A DNA stretch of 64,000 bases from AC-37 sp036389835 (GTDB lineage: Bacteria; Actinomycetota; Thermoleophilia; Solirubrobacterales; Thermoleophilaceae), in assembly GCA_036389835.1 (NCBI GenBank), contig DASVWC010000085.1, forward strand, positions 3,464 to 67,463. The letters run 5' to 3'. Of the stretch, positions 25,597 through 34,856 are shown one piece after another. Each line of letters starts with the position of its first letter. The first letter of the stretch is position 1. The translations under genes were made by a program, and so were the position numbers. The notes beneath the pieces were generated by a model. That model searched no databases. It worked only from the letters and a program-made list of their open reading frames with translations, and was not told where the DNA came from.

Positions 25597-26583
25597 GTGC
25601 TGCGACTGAGCGCGATCGTCCCCGCCACCGACGCGCCCGCGACGCTCGCCCGCTGCCGTGCCGCGATCGAGGCCGCCGCCGACGGCCCCGACGAGCTGAT
25701 CGTGGTGCACGAGCGCGGCGAGGACCCAGGGCCCGCGGCCGCGCGCAACGACGGCGCCCGGGCCGCCAGCGGCGACGTGCTCGTCTTCGTCGACTCCGAC
25801 GTGGCCGTCCACCCCGACGCGTTCACCCGCATCCGCGCCGCACTCGAGCGCGACCCGGGCCTGGTCGCGGTGATCGGCTCCTACGACGACGACCCGGCCG
25901 CCCCGGGCATCGTCTCGCGCTTCCGCAACCTGCTCCACCACCACGTGCACCAGGAGTCCGCCGGCCCGGTCGGGAGCTTCTGGTCCGGCCTCGGAGCGAT
26001 ACGCCGCGACGCGTTCATCGCCGCCGGCGGCTTCGACTCGCTCAGCTTCACGGTGTCCTCGATGGAGGACGTGGAGCTGGGCATGCGGCTGGTCGCCGGC
26101 GGCGCGAGGATCGAGCTCGACCCCGACCTCCAGGGGACCCACCTCAAGGGGTGGACGCTCGCCTCGATGGTCCACACCGACGCCGTGCGCCGCGGCATGC
26201 CGTGGGTCGCGCTGCTGATGCGCTGCCGCGAGCTGCCGGGCGAGCTCAACCTCGCGCGCCGCCACCGGCTGGCCGCTGCGTCCTGGGTCACGGCCGCCGC
26301 CGCGGTGGCGGCCCGCCGGCCGGCCGTCGCGCTCGGCGCCGGAGCCGTCGCGACGACGGCGAACGCGCGCTTCTATGCCCTGCTCGCTCGCCGCATGGGC
26401 CCGGCGGCGGCGCTGGGCGTGCCCCTCCACGCCCTGCACTACCTGGCGGCGGCCGCCGCCGTACCGCTCGGCGTGGTGCACTACCTGCACGGGATCGCCG
26501 TGGAGCGGCAGGCGGGGGAGCCGGCCGCGCGTGTCGAACAGGCCGGCGAGCCGCGCGAGCTCACCCCCACCGCGGTCGGCTAG
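25597..26583 (+). CDS. glycosyltransferase family 2
   Basis: 328 residues, GTG start. The GT-A fold begins LRLSAIVPATDAPATLARC; AARNDGARAASGDVLVFVDSDV holds the DxD-type motif (DSD) for metal and nucleotide-sugar binding. GSFWSGLGAIRRDAFIAAGG and EDVELGMRL (ED acid region) follow the usual GT2 order. Hydrophobic helices near the C-terminus (~225-300) suggest membrane association. It overlaps the converging LytM peptidase gene by four bases. Substrate unknown; an envelope glycan is likely. Confidence 0.88.
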   Translation: MLRLSAIVPATDAPATLARCRAAIEAAADGPDELIVVHERGEDPGPAAARNDGARAASGDVLVFVDSDVAVHPDAFTRIRAALERDPGLVAVIGSYDDDPAAPGIVSRFRNLLHHHVHQESAGPVGSFWSGLGAIRRDAFIAAGGFDSLSFTVSSMEDVELGMRLVAGGARIELDPDLQGTHLKGWTLASMVHTDAVRRGMPWVALLMRCRELPGELNLARRHRLAAASWVTAAAAVAARRPAVALGAGAVATTANARFYALLARRMGPAAALGVPLHALHYLAAAAAVPLGVVHYLHGIAVERQAGEPAARVEQAGEPRELTPTAVG

Positions 26584-27185
26584 GGCAGGTACTTCGCCGG
26601 GTCGAGCGGCTCGCCGTAGAGCCTCTTGCCGCGGCGAACCTCGAAGTGCAGGTGGACGGCGCCGGAGTTGCCGGTGTTCCCGACGCGCCCGATCAGCTCG
26701 CCGCGGCGCACGCGCGCGCCCTCCTTCGTCCCGATGCTCTGGAGGTGCGCGTAGCAGGTGCTCAGCTTCACGTGCGCGATGCAGACGTAGTTTCCGTAGC
26801 CGTCCTCGGGGCCGGCCTGGATGACCCGCCCGCCGCTCGCCGCCTTGACCGGCGTGCCGGGGGGCTTGGGAATGTCGATGCCGGCGTGCGTGTGGCCCCC
26901 GCGGCCCTCGCCGAACGCGCCCGTCACCGCTCCGCGCAGGGGCCAGCGCAGGCGGTCGCTCGCCGCCGCGCGCTCGGGGTCCTTCGGCGGCACGGCCTGC
27001 GCCGCGAGCTGCGAGACCGCCACGAGCGGCCGCGGCTCGGACGGGCTGAGCTCGAGCTCGCCGATGGCGCCCAGCGCGACTCCCGCCCCGAGTCCCGCGA
27101 GCGGCACGACGGCTAGCGCCGCGGCTCCCGCCGCGATCCGGTTCCGTCTGCGGTTGTGCTGCCGGCGCGGCGATCCGCGTCGCAT
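26580..27185 (-). CDS. M23 (LytM-type) metallopeptidase
   Basis: 201 residues. A basic N-terminus and hydrophobic segment (about 17-42) form a signal peptide or anchor. The LytM domain lies at ~78-201 with zinc ligands His100 and Asp104 (HTHAGID), active-site His147 (CYAHL) and H178-L-H180 in HLHFEV. All are present, so it should cut peptidoglycan cross-bridges or stems outside the cell. A ydaO-type c-di-AMP riboswitch just upstream implies control by this nucleotide, as for other actinobacterial wall hydrolases. Confidence 0.92.
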   Translation of the reverse strand: MRRGSPRRQHNRRRNRIAAGAAALAVVPLAGLGAGVALGAIGELELSPSEPRPLVAVSQLAAQAVPPKDPERAAASDRLRWPLRGAVTGAFGEGRGGHTHAGIDIPKPPGTPVKAASGGRVIQAGPEDGYGNYVCIAHVKLSTCYAHLQSIGTKEGARVRRGELIGRVGNTGNSGAVHLHFEVRRGKRLYGEPLDPAKYLP

Positions 27186-27199
27186 CGAACGCTCCCCTG

Positions 27200-27345
27200 C
27201 TCTCGGCCTGCGGGGTTAGCTGACGGGCTCGCGCGAGTTGCGCTAGCGGGCGGCAGTGCCCGTATTCGCCCCCGGCCGCCCTCGCAGGCGGCCACTGGTT
27301 CCCCCGCTCCGGCCCACTGGGCCGGATTCGGCGTGCGGGAACACT
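27200..27345 (-). ncRNA. ydaO/yuaA-type c-di-AMP riboswitch
   Basis: Reading the minus strand toward the LytM gene: GGGGGAACCA (27296-27305), GGGGGCGAATAC (27262-27273) and CAGCTAACCCCGCAGGC (27206-27222), preceded by GAGCCCGT. These are, in order, the conserved blocks of the ydaO-yuaA class. It ends about 15-20 bases before the start codon and fills the gap after the GT39-like stop. High c-di-AMP normally turns such genes off. Confidence 0.82.
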
Positions 27346-28933
27346 AGTACCCGCTCAGACGGAAAACCGGGCCCCTGGGCGAAGTCTCCCGCCTCGACCT
27401 GCGCTCGTAGAGCGTGGCCACCACCCCCACCCGCCGGCTGCGCACCAGCGTCCGCCCGCGGTAGGTCCCGACCTCGCGGAAGCGCTCGTCGCGCGCGAGC
27501 GCCCGCTGGATCTGGCCCGACCGGATCCGGACGAGGCGCGTCCACGGCGCGCGCCAGCCGAACTGCCCGCGCACGATCGGCCGGATCAGCACGAGCCGCT
27601 GGCGCGATCCCACGCCGCGCAGGACCGGCTCGATCGCGGCGGGCTGGTCGGCCGCGCGCAGGCGGTCGAGGCCGTCGCGCCAGTCGGTCACGCGCGGGTC
27701 GGCGACCCACCCCATCGAGTCCGCGTAGCGCAGCTCGTCGACCAGGTAGTGGCGCAGCAGCGGCACCTGCTCGGGCTGCGGGGAGAGCACGACGTCGCCG
27801 GCTCGCAGCGACGGGTTCACCTCGTTCGCCACCGCCTCCGCGTTGCTCTTGAAGTACGGGCTCGGCGTGACCGGGTTGTAGGAGATCACCGCGAACGCGA
27901 TCAGCCCGGCCACCCCGACCACCCGCGCGCGGCTCGCCCCCAGCCCGAGCAGCAGGAACATCGGCGCGACGAAGACCGCGAAGTAGCGCGCCGCCCAGCC
28001 GCGCGAGACCTGCGCCACCACGAACGCGACCGCCACGCCCACCACGAGCGCGAGGCCCAGGGCGAGGATCGCCTGCCTGTCCTCGGGCTTCCCGCGCGCG
28101 ACCGCGAGCACCAGCCCGGCCCCGGCGGTGAGGACCACGATGGCCACGAGGTAGTCCGGCCCGATCAGCGCGTCGGTCACGTCGGCGAGCCCGCTGAGCG
28201 ACGGCCGGGCCGACCACGGCGCCCCCGTGTGCTTCGCCTGGTAGAGCAGCGACGGGATCCACGGCGCGTACAGCACCAGCGCGCCCGCGCCCGCGAGCAC
28301 GCCGTCGCGCAGCAGGCGCAGGTCGCGGCGGACGGCGGCCAGCGCGAGGATCCCCAGCCCCGCCCCGAGCGCGAGGAACAGGCTCCAGTTGTGCGTGTAG
28401 AGCATCAGCGCGAGCAGCACCGCGAAGACGGGCACGAAGCGGGCGCGGCGGAACACGAAGCCGCGCACGTAGGCGCCGGCGGCGAGCATCCCGAGCAGCG
28501 CGACCAGCGAGTACATCCGCGTCTCGAGGGCGTGGATGTCGAGGAACGGGCTGAAGGCCGCCAGCGTCGCGACCGCGAGGCCGGCGCCGCGGCTCCACAC
28601 GCTCGCCGCCCAGTAGCCCGCCGGGATGCACGCGAGCGCGAAGACCACCGATAGGTCGTGCGTCACCACCTCGCGCGTGCCGAAGGCGCCCGTCCAGAGG
28701 TTGAGGATCAGGTAGTAGAGCGGCGGCGAGCCGTCCTGACGCAGCACCCCCGGGATCTCCGTGAGGGAGTGCTTCGCGATCCCGACCGAGATCCCCTCGT
28801 CGATCCAGTACGACGCGTTGAGCGCGCGCGTGCGCTCGTAGTACGAGAGCGCGACCAGCGCCACGAGCACGATCGCGGCGAAGGCCCGGCTGCCGAGCAG
28901 GCGCGCGGGCGCGGCGTCAGCTGGCCACTTCAA
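27344..28933 (-). CDS. GT39-like membrane mannosyltransferase/glycosyltransferase
   Basis: 529 residues with a first TM (~18-33) followed by NASYWIDEGISVGIAKHS, where the DE pair fits the catalytic/metal acid loop of GT39/ArnT-like GT-C enzymes. About ten TM helices follow, up to ~370, then a soluble C-terminal domain (~380-529, RLVLIRPIVRGQFGWRAPW). It would transfer sugar from a polyprenyl phosphate outside the membrane. TTG start at 28931-28933 overlaps the upstream FAD enzyme gene by 17 bases, implying cotranslation. Confidence 0.8.
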   Translation of the reverse strand: MKWPADAAPARLLGSRAFAAIVLVALVALSYYERTRALNASYWIDEGISVGIAKHSLTEIPGVLRQDGSPPLYYLILNLWTGAFGTREVVTHDLSVVFALACIPAGYWAASVWSRGAGLAVATLAAFSPFLDIHALETRMYSLVALLGMLAAGAYVRGFVFRRARFVPVFAVLLALMLYTHNWSLFLALGAGLGILALAAVRRDLRLLRDGVLAGAGALVLYAPWIPSLLYQAKHTGAPWSARPSLSGLADVTDALIGPDYLVAIVVLTAGAGLVLAVARGKPEDRQAILALGLALVVGVAVAFVVAQVSRGWAARYFAVFVAPMFLLLGLGASRARVVGVAGLIAFAVISYNPVTPSPYFKSNAEAVANEVNPSLRAGDVVLSPQPEQVPLLRHYLVDELRYADSMGWVADPRVTDWRDGLDRLRAADQPAAIEPVLRGVGSRQRLVLIRPIVRGQFGWRAPWTRLVRIRSGQIQRALARDERFREVGTYRGRTLVRSRRVGVVATLYERRSRRETSPRGPVFRLSGY

Positions 28934-30440
28934 CGCCCGGCGACGGCTCCCGCACGATCACGGGCTCGCGCATGGCCGGCGTCTCGGGGGCGTCCCGGTA
29001 CGGCTGCTCCTCCGGGACGTCCTCCTCGTGGTACGCGCTCTCGGCGTTGACCGCCCAGAGGTCGTGCGACGTCCCGTCCATCACGTTCTCCACGGCGCGC
29101 ATCGCCGTGAGCATCGAGTGGTCCGAGTTGTTGTACCGGTGCAGCCCGTTGCGCCCGACCTGCTGGAGGTTCGGGATCGTCTCGAGCCACGAGCGGATCG
29201 TCGCGACGCGCGGTGCGTAGTCCACGTCGTACATCGGGTAGGCCTTCGGGACGCGCACCGCGTAGCCGCGCTCGACCTTGCCCGCCTTCGCCAGGCCGAG
29301 CTGCTCGAGCTCGCGGCTCGCGAGCTCCACGAGCTGCTCGTCGCTCATCGTCCAGAGGTCGTCGCCCTCGAAGCAGAAGTACTCGAGCCCGACGCACGCC
29401 TTCGACTCGTCGGGGACCATCCACGGGCTCCACGAGCGGTAGTTCTGGATCCGGCCGACGCGCACGCCCGGCTCGTGGATGTAGATCCAGTTGTCGGGGA
29501 AGAGGTCCTCGCCGTCGAGCACGAGCGCGACCGTCAGGAAGTCGCGGTAGCGCAGGCCCTGGGCCGCCTCGACGACCTTCCGCGGCGGCGCCGGGTCGGC
29601 GATGCCCACCGTCGCGCGCAGCGGGAGCGACGAGATCACCTGCCACGGCTTGAAGGTCCGCTCGCCGGCCTCGATCGTCTCGACGTTGCCGTCCTCGTCG
29701 AGCTCGATGCGCGTGACCGGCGTGTCGAGCAGCACCTCGCCGCCGAGCCGCTCGATGTCGCCCGTCATCTGCTCCCACATCTGGCCCGGGCCGAAGCGCG
29801 GGTAGTGGAACCTGTCGATCAGCGACTTGACCTTGTTGTCCTTGTTGCCGAAGAACGCGGCCTTGGCGGCGGTGAAGAACGAGAGCCCCTTGATCCGCTG
29901 CGCGGCCCACTCGGCGCGGATCTCGGTGGTCGGGACGCCCCACACCTTCTCCGTGTAGGACTTGAAGAAGAGGTCGAAGAGGCGCCGGCCGAAGCGGTTC
30001 GAGACCCACTGCTCGAAGTTCTCCTCACGGCCCTTCGGCTTGATCGCGGCCCACATGTACGAGAGGCCGGCGCGGATCACCTCGACCGGCCCGAGCTTGC
30101 GGATCACGTCCTTGCCGTCGAGCGGGTAGTCGAGGTACTTGCGGTTCCAGTAGATGCGCGACATGCGCGGGCGCAGCAGGAACTCCTCGCGCATGATCTC
30201 GTGCCAGAGCGCGTCGACCTCCTTCGCCTTCGTGAAGAAGCGATGGCCGCCGAGGTCGAAGCGGTAGCCGCCGCGCACGACGGTCTTCGCGATGCCGCCG
30301 ACCTGGTCCTCGGCCTCGAGCACGACGACCGGCTGGCCGCGCTTGGCCAGCAGGTAGCCGGCGGTCAGGCCCGCGGGACCGCCTCCGAGCACGATCACCG
30401 GGCCGCGTCTGGACGTGTTGATCCGAGCGATGTTCGACAT
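28917..30440 (-). CDS. FAD-dependent oxidoreductase, UDP-galactopyranose mutase/PPOX-like
   Basis: 507 residues. The FAD-binding motif VIVLGGGPAGLTAGYLLAKR is at ~16-35, followed by VVLEAEDQVGGIAKTV and GYRFDLGGHRFFTKAKEVD, the pattern of the amine oxidase/protoporphyrinogen oxidase/UDP-Gal mutase superfamily. A C-terminal TSH-type region (GLHRYNNSDHSML) closes the FAD site. Members beside glycosyltransferases often act on sugars or lipid carriers in the envelope. Coupled to the GT39-like gene. ATG 30438-30440 was chosen; an ATG at 30476 is possible. No strong SD precedes either. Confidence 0.85.
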   Translation of the reverse strand: MSNIARINTSRRGPVIVLGGGPAGLTAGYLLAKRGQPVVVLEAEDQVGGIAKTVVRGGYRFDLGGHRFFTKAKEVDALWHEIMREEFLLRPRMSRIYWNRKYLDYPLDGKDVIRKLGPVEVIRAGLSYMWAAIKPKGREENFEQWVSNRFGRRLFDLFFKSYTEKVWGVPTTEIRAEWAAQRIKGLSFFTAAKAAFFGNKDNKVKSLIDRFHYPRFGPGQMWEQMTGDIERLGGEVLLDTPVTRIELDEDGNVETIEAGERTFKPWQVISSLPLRATVGIADPAPPRKVVEAAQGLRYRDFLTVALVLDGEDLFPDNWIYIHEPGVRVGRIQNYRSWSPWMVPDESKACVGLEYFCFEGDDLWTMSDEQLVELASRELEQLGLAKAGKVERGYAVRVPKAYPMYDVDYAPRVATIRSWLETIPNLQQVGRNGLHRYNNSDHSMLTAMRAVENVMDGTSHDLWAVNAESAYHEEDVPEEQPYRDAPETPAMREPVIVREPSPGVEVAS

Positions 30441-30595
30441 CGTTTTGCGAGCTACCCGCCCCGCGGGGGCGGACAAACTCGTTCGAGCTACGGTCCTGCC
30501 GCGGGGAAGGTTACGAGGCCGCGTCGGACGACCGCCGTCTCCTCGCTCGGATGCGCCCCGACGAACGGAAGCGTAGGCTTCCCTCGAGGGCGTCC

Positions 30596-31657
30596 ATGAG
30601 CGACAACGGACCGCGCGGCAGGACCTACGCCGAGCTCTGCGGATCGCGGCTCGACTTCGCAGTCTCCCGCGCGGGCCCGCGTACGCGCGAGGTCCAGGTG
30701 GAGCTCGCGGTGCGAGAGCTGGCAGGACCCCTCGACGCGGCCCAGCTTCGCGTGACGCTGCTCGACCCGGCGGGCACGCCGCTGCCGCGGGTGCACGAGC
30801 CCCCCGCGGCCGGCCTGCTCCCGTGGATGACTTTGTCGGGGAGCACCTCTGCCTTCACGGCGGAGCTCTTCGACACGTCGAGGACCGCGCCGAGCCATCT
30901 CGCCGTGGAGCTCGACGGCCACCGCGACCTCTTCCCGCTCCCGGCCCGGCCGAAGCGGCAGGAGGTGCGGCGCCAGGAGGGGGTCGCCACGCCCACGAGC
31001 CCGACGCCCGCCGCGGCGAAGCCGAAGTGCTGTCCGGACGAGCTCAACGCTCCCAAGGGCAACCTTCCCACCACGCTGCGGGATCTGCCGAACCCGAACG
31101 GGGCGCCCGTTGGGGCGCTCGTCCTGTGCCAGCCGTGGGTGATCACGGCGAGCTTCAAGGACCCCCCGCCGCCCGAGTGCAGGTGCACCTGCTGCTCGTA
31201 CCGCCAGTACATGAAGGGCAGCATGACCATGACGCTTCCTCAGGCGGGCGCCAAGCCCATGAACGTCACGCCGGTCACGGACTACCTGCCTCCTGCGAAG
31301 CCGCCGGCGGGCGCGCCGGCGCCCGCGCCCGGCGCACCCCCGCCCCAGCCGCAACCGGTCCAGGGGATCGGCGCGAACTACGTCGAGGACACGAAGGGCG
31401 ACCCGAGGCAGCCGGGAAAGCCCCAGGGATACGGCCACCGCGACGACCTCGGGATCCGGCCGGGCATGCAGATGATCGCCCAGGACTACCCGACCGGCTG
31501 CTCGTACTGGGGTCTCGACTTCCCGCAGGGCGGCGGTCCGAAGGGGTCCACGGTGAAGATCGACGTGACGTGGAAGGGAGCGATCGTCGACACCTGCAAC
31601 GGCGACGCGGAGCTCCAGGCGAAGGAGTGGTCCTGGACCTTCAACGCGGCGATCTGA
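30596..31657 (+). CDS. Cys-cluster protein A (tandem family, unrecognised)
   Basis: 353 residues without signal peptide. An N-terminal beta domain (REVQVELAVRELAGPLDAAQ, LRVTLLDPAG) is followed by a CC pair (145-146, PKCCPDEL), then C195-R-C-T-C199-C200-S-Y-R-Q-Y, a Pro/Ala/Gln-rich linker (~255-285), GYGHRDD and a C-terminal IVDTCNGDAELQ. The next gene encodes a related protein with the same order: CC, CxCxCCxYRQ, GxxGYxGHR, IVDxC. Metal binding by the Cys cluster is likely but unproven. I do not know the family. ATG at 30596. Confidence 0.75.
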   Translation: MSDNGPRGRTYAELCGSRLDFAVSRAGPRTREVQVELAVRELAGPLDAAQLRVTLLDPAGTPLPRVHEPPAAGLLPWMTLSGSTSAFTAELFDTSRTAPSHLAVELDGHRDLFPLPARPKRQEVRRQEGVATPTSPTPAAAKPKCCPDELNAPKGNLPTTLRDLPNPNGAPVGALVLCQPWVITASFKDPPPPECRCTCCSYRQYMKGSMTMTLPQAGAKPMNVTPVTDYLPPAKPPAGAPAPAPGAPPPQPQPVQGIGANYVEDTKGDPRQPGKPQGYGHRDDLGIRPGMQMIAQDYPTGCSYWGLDFPQGGGPKGSTVKIDVTWKGAIVDTCNGDAELQAKEWSWTFNAAI

Positions 31658-31723
31658 GCGCGCTGGCCGCGAACCTGGCAGGTTATGCGGGCACATCCCG
31701 CAGCGCTGCGAAGGGAGAAAGCA

Positions 31724-32656
31724 ATGCCTACCTTGCGCCCGCAGAGCCTCTCCGGGCTGGTGGTGATACCTACCGTCGTGCACGACGGCAGCATCTTCCG
31801 GGTCTCGATCGCCGTGAACGTGGGCGCTTCGCGCACCGGCCCGGGGACCTCGCCGCCGCAGGTCGTGAACCGCGAGGACCTCGTGGTCGAGCTGCGCAAC
31901 GCGTCCGAGGGGAGCCTCGAGCCGATCGGAAGCCCGGATCCCGGGCCGCTGCCGACCCGGGCCCTGCGCGCCGTGCAGGCGCGGGGTGAGTTCACCTTCT
32001 CGCAGGGGGTCAACCCGCCGGACGAGCTCGTTGTGGCGCTGCGCGGCGACCGCAAGTCGTTCCCGATGAGCCAGACGCTCGCGCCCACCCGCTGCCTGGG
32101 CAAGGAGCCGCAGAAGGGCGACCCGTTCCCGGCCCCGAAGCGACCGCTCAGCGTGATCCGGAGCCTGCCCAAGCTCCTGCTCAAGCGCTCGCGGTGCTGC
32201 GCCAAGCGGTTCGAGGCGCCGCTGAACTCCGTGCCGGACCCGGCCGCCGGGAACGAGCGCTTCGAGATGGAGGCGGACTTCCTGGCGCGCGGTCGCAGGT
32301 GCAGCTGCGGCTGCTGCGAGTACCGCCAGTTCGTGCGCGGGACCTTCACCGACGCCGGGGGCGCCGCGGTCCCGTTCGACATGCCCTCCGGCCCGCTGGA
32401 CGCCTCGCGCTACTGCGAGGACGGCGCGATCGACGAGTTCGGCCCCGGCGCGCACGGCTACTACGGCCACCGTCAGACGAGCTCACCCGGGGACACCTAT
32501 GCGAGCAGCGGCACGGCCAAGGGCTGCGCCTACCGCGCGAACGAAACGCCCGCCTGTCCTCCGGCCGAGACCGCCCACCTGGAGTTCGTGGGCCTGATCG
32601 TGGACGTCTGCCAGAGGAGGGTCGTGGCGAAGCGGACCTGGGTGGTGGACCTCTAG
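31724..32656 (+). CDS. Cys-cluster protein B (paralogue of the upstream gene)
   Basis: 310 residues; GGGAGAAAGCA precedes the ATG. An N-terminal beta domain, then CC at 158-159 (SRCCAKRF), the cluster C193-S-C-G-C197-C198-E-Y-R-Q-F, then GPGAHGYYGHRQ, several more Cys (YCEDG, GCAYRAN, PACPP) and an end IVDVCQRRVVAKRTW. It matches the upstream product in the order and spacing of these elements, so the two arose by tandem duplication. 66 bases separate them. Its stop overlaps the converging gene by four bases. Function unknown; binding of a metal or a structural role are guesses. Confidence 0.75.
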   Translation: MPTLRPQSLSGLVVIPTVVHDGSIFRVSIAVNVGASRTGPGTSPPQVVNREDLVVELRNASEGSLEPIGSPDPGPLPTRALRAVQARGEFTFSQGVNPPDELVVALRGDRKSFPMSQTLAPTRCLGKEPQKGDPFPAPKRPLSVIRSLPKLLLKRSRCCAKRFEAPLNSVPDPAAGNERFEMEADFLARGRRCSCGCCEYRQFVRGTFTDAGGAAVPFDMPSGPLDASRYCEDGAIDEFGPGAHGYYGHRQTSSPGDTYASSGTAKGCAYRANETPACPPAETAHLEFVGLIVDVCQRRVVAKRTWVVDL

Positions 32657-34191
32657 TCCCCGTTGAGCCGGCCCGCGCGCGGCAGCCCGATCAGCACCGC
32701 GGCGCCCATCGCCGAGCGCAGCGTGTAGGGCAGCCGCCACAGCCCGGCGTGCGCGGCCGACTCGGCCAGCAGGTCCATCGGGTGCGCGGGCTCGTGTCCG
32801 GGCTGGGCGAGGCAGCGCGGGTTCCTCAGGTCGTGCATCAGCATCGCCGCCATCAGCCGCCGGCTCGCCGCCGGCGGGAAGCTGCTCACGCCGAACGGCG
32901 GGGCACCGGCGTACGCCGCCGCCAGCAGGCGGTTCTTCAGCACCGAGCGGGTGCGGCTTGCGGGCGCGACGTTGGCCGAGACGAGCGCGCCCTCGGACCG
33001 CGCCAGTTCCGCCCGCCAGAGCTGTATCCGCTTGGCCAGCGCGTAGTTCGGCCCCTGCTGCGCGATCAGGCAGTCGGAGACGCCGAGCTCGCGGTCGCCG
33101 TCGCAGGTCACCGTCTCGCGGTAGTTCGGCACGTACATGCGCCCGAGGCTCAGGGACCGCAGCGACCCCCGCACCGCCCGCGTCGCGGCCGGCAGCCTCC
33201 GGCCGCGCGCACCCTCGACCACGTCCGGCGGCACGGCGAAGACGTCGGTCGGCGTGGCCATGTAGGCGAGCACCGCGTCGTCGTGCTCCGCCATCGCGTC
33301 GGCGACGAGCGCGTCGGCGGCCACGGTCAGGCGCACGCCCGTCGCGCCGTCCGCGTAGAGGTGGTTGGCGAGCACGAGCGGGCGGTCGAGCGTGTCGAGC
33401 CACGCGCGCACGGCGCCGGCCTCGGTCAGCAGGTCGGCGCCCGCCGCGCGCCCCCCGTCTGGGGCCACCGGCGCGTGAACGCGCCCGGCCCCCGCGCGCG
33501 CCGTGGCCTCGATCCGCTCCCACAGGTCCTGGCGCGGCAGGTCGACCGCCGCGACCTCCGCGCCCCATTCGCAGAGCGCCTCGAGCGGGCCCATCTCGGC
33601 GCAGGCGCCGAGCAGGACGACGGTGCGGTCGGAGAGGTCGAGCCAGTCGGGGTTGTCGATCACGAGCCCGATCGCCTCGGCGAACGACGGCTCCACCAGG
33701 CCGTGCTCGACCCAGCCCGCCAGCGCCGCGCGCAGCTCGTCGCCGCGCAGGTCGCGGCCCTCGAACGGGACGGACAGCTCGCGCACCGGCGCGGCGGCAC
33801 CCTCCACCGTCAGCGTCCCGAGCTCCGGCCCGGTGCGCTCGCGCACGACCTGCGCGACCGGCCGCTCCTCGTCCCCGCGCCGGAAGGCGAACCGCCGCCC
33901 CACGGAGTCGAGCCCGTCGCGGCAGATCCTCAGCTCCTGCTCGCGCCCGCGCGCGCCCGCCGACACCACACGCGGGAGCCAGTCGACGTACCGCTTGCGC
34001 CAGTCGCGCTCGCCCTCGATCCCCGCGGCCAGCTCGGCGTCGATCGAGCGGACCGCGTCGGACAGGATCCCGCGCCCGGCGGCGGTGCTGCTGACACGCC
34101 CGTCGACCGAGCGGAAGCAGACCCCCTCGTCCTGCTCGGCCGTGGCGGCCGCTGCCCCCCGCTGGATCTCGCTCGTGGCCACCGCGACCAC
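32653..34191 (-). CDS. large conserved protein with Rossmann-like core
   Basis: 512 residues, soluble, no signal peptide. The middle carries a nucleotide-type fold (SDRTVVLLGACAEMGPLEAL, EVAAVDLPRQDLWERIE), a pattern like GACxxMG for a phosphate or adenosyl site. Further on, NYRETVTCDGDREL, GPNYALAKRIQLWRAELARS and SRTRSVLKNRLLAAAYAG are conserved-looking. It begins at 34191 after a ~650-base gap with no certain gene on either strand. It may be a SAM- or NAD-binding enzyme, but I do not recognise the family and no catalytic residues can be named. Confidence 0.7.
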   Translation of the reverse strand: MVAVATSEIQRGAAAATAEQDEGVCFRSVDGRVSSTAAGRGILSDAVRSIDAELAAGIEGERDWRKRYVDWLPRVVSAGARGREQELRICRDGLDSVGRRFAFRRGDEERPVAQVVRERTGPELGTLTVEGAAAPVRELSVPFEGRDLRGDELRAALAGWVEHGLVEPSFAEAIGLVIDNPDWLDLSDRTVVLLGACAEMGPLEALCEWGAEVAAVDLPRQDLWERIEATARAGAGRVHAPVAPDGGRAAGADLLTEAGAVRAWLDTLDRPLVLANHLYADGATGVRLTVAADALVADAMAEHDDAVLAYMATPTDVFAVPPDVVEGARGRRLPAATRAVRGSLRSLSLGRMYVPNYRETVTCDGDRELGVSDCLIAQQGPNYALAKRIQLWRAELARSEGALVSANVAPASRTRSVLKNRLLAAAYAGAPPFGVSSFPPAASRRLMAAMLMHDLRNPRCLAQPGHEPAHPMDLLAESAAHAGLWRLPYTLRSAMGAAVLIGLPRAGRLNGD

Positions 34192-34639
34192 CGTACGCCC
34201 ACCGAGCGGGCGTATGGGACTTAGGGCCGTCTACGCCCGCATCGTCACCGCGCCTGACCGATCGGCGGTAGAGACGGCCGTGGCCCGATTTCGAGGCCAC
34301 AGCTCGTACTTCGATCAAATGGCGACGTGGGAGGGACGGTATTCGAACCATGAGGCACGCGGGCGGATAGGACGGCTCCACCGCCAGCTGCGGTCCTAGG
34401 CCGAACCCTTCCGCTTTTCGCGCGTCGCGGGAGCGCGCACGTCGCGAGAGCGCAGACTCCGGTATCGGGCGCGGCACTGTCCGGCCAGTGCTACCGGCAA
34501 CGATGCAGACGCTTGACATACCCGCCTCGTTCCGGGCCTCGAGGGCAGGAACGAGGGAATCGACAAGATCTTCGTGGTTTGGGCTCGGCGCGTGCTGCCC
34601 TCGTCGCCAGGGAACGACAGGGGACAGAGCCGGAGCCCG
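34192..34639. other. gap without recognised gene
   Basis: About 450 bases. Open frames are present but none has both a ribosome site and domain-like sequence. It leads into the SnoaL-like remnant. Confidence 0.45.
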
Positions 34640-34830
34640 CTCGCATCGTCAAAGACCGGCGAGGACACGTTCGTGACGCTCGACCGCGGTCGAGGTACCG
34701 GCCGCAGCAGTGGCCCCGAGATGCGCCTTGATTTCGCGACCGTGACCGAGTTGCGGGATCTGAAGATCATCGTGGTTGAACCGCTCGATCGGCGAGCGCA
34801 TCGAGCGGCTGCACCGGCTGCGGGCGTAGG
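34640..34830 (+). pseudogene. SnoaL-like remnant
   Basis: One frame reads KTGEDTFVTLDRGRGTGRSS then GPEMRLDFATVTELRDLKII and VVEPLDRR. This is the end of a SnoaL/NTF2-like domain (GD-vvv--r-rGrG--SG-e---f--v---rdgkiv--e---R-eA). A neighbouring frame upstream reads EPEPARIVKD, which continues the homology backward, so a frameshift and the loss of the N-terminal half are likely. The intact SnoaL-like gene starts about 30 bases later, so this may be a decayed tandem copy. Confidence 0.5.
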
Positions 34831-34856
34831 CGCCGATCGCGAGATACTTGCGGGTG

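Noticed and set aside
29028..30599. A 523-residue plus-strand frame
   Set aside because: It is antisense to the FAD oxidoreductase with low-complexity composition; the minus-strand gene has full domain motifs.
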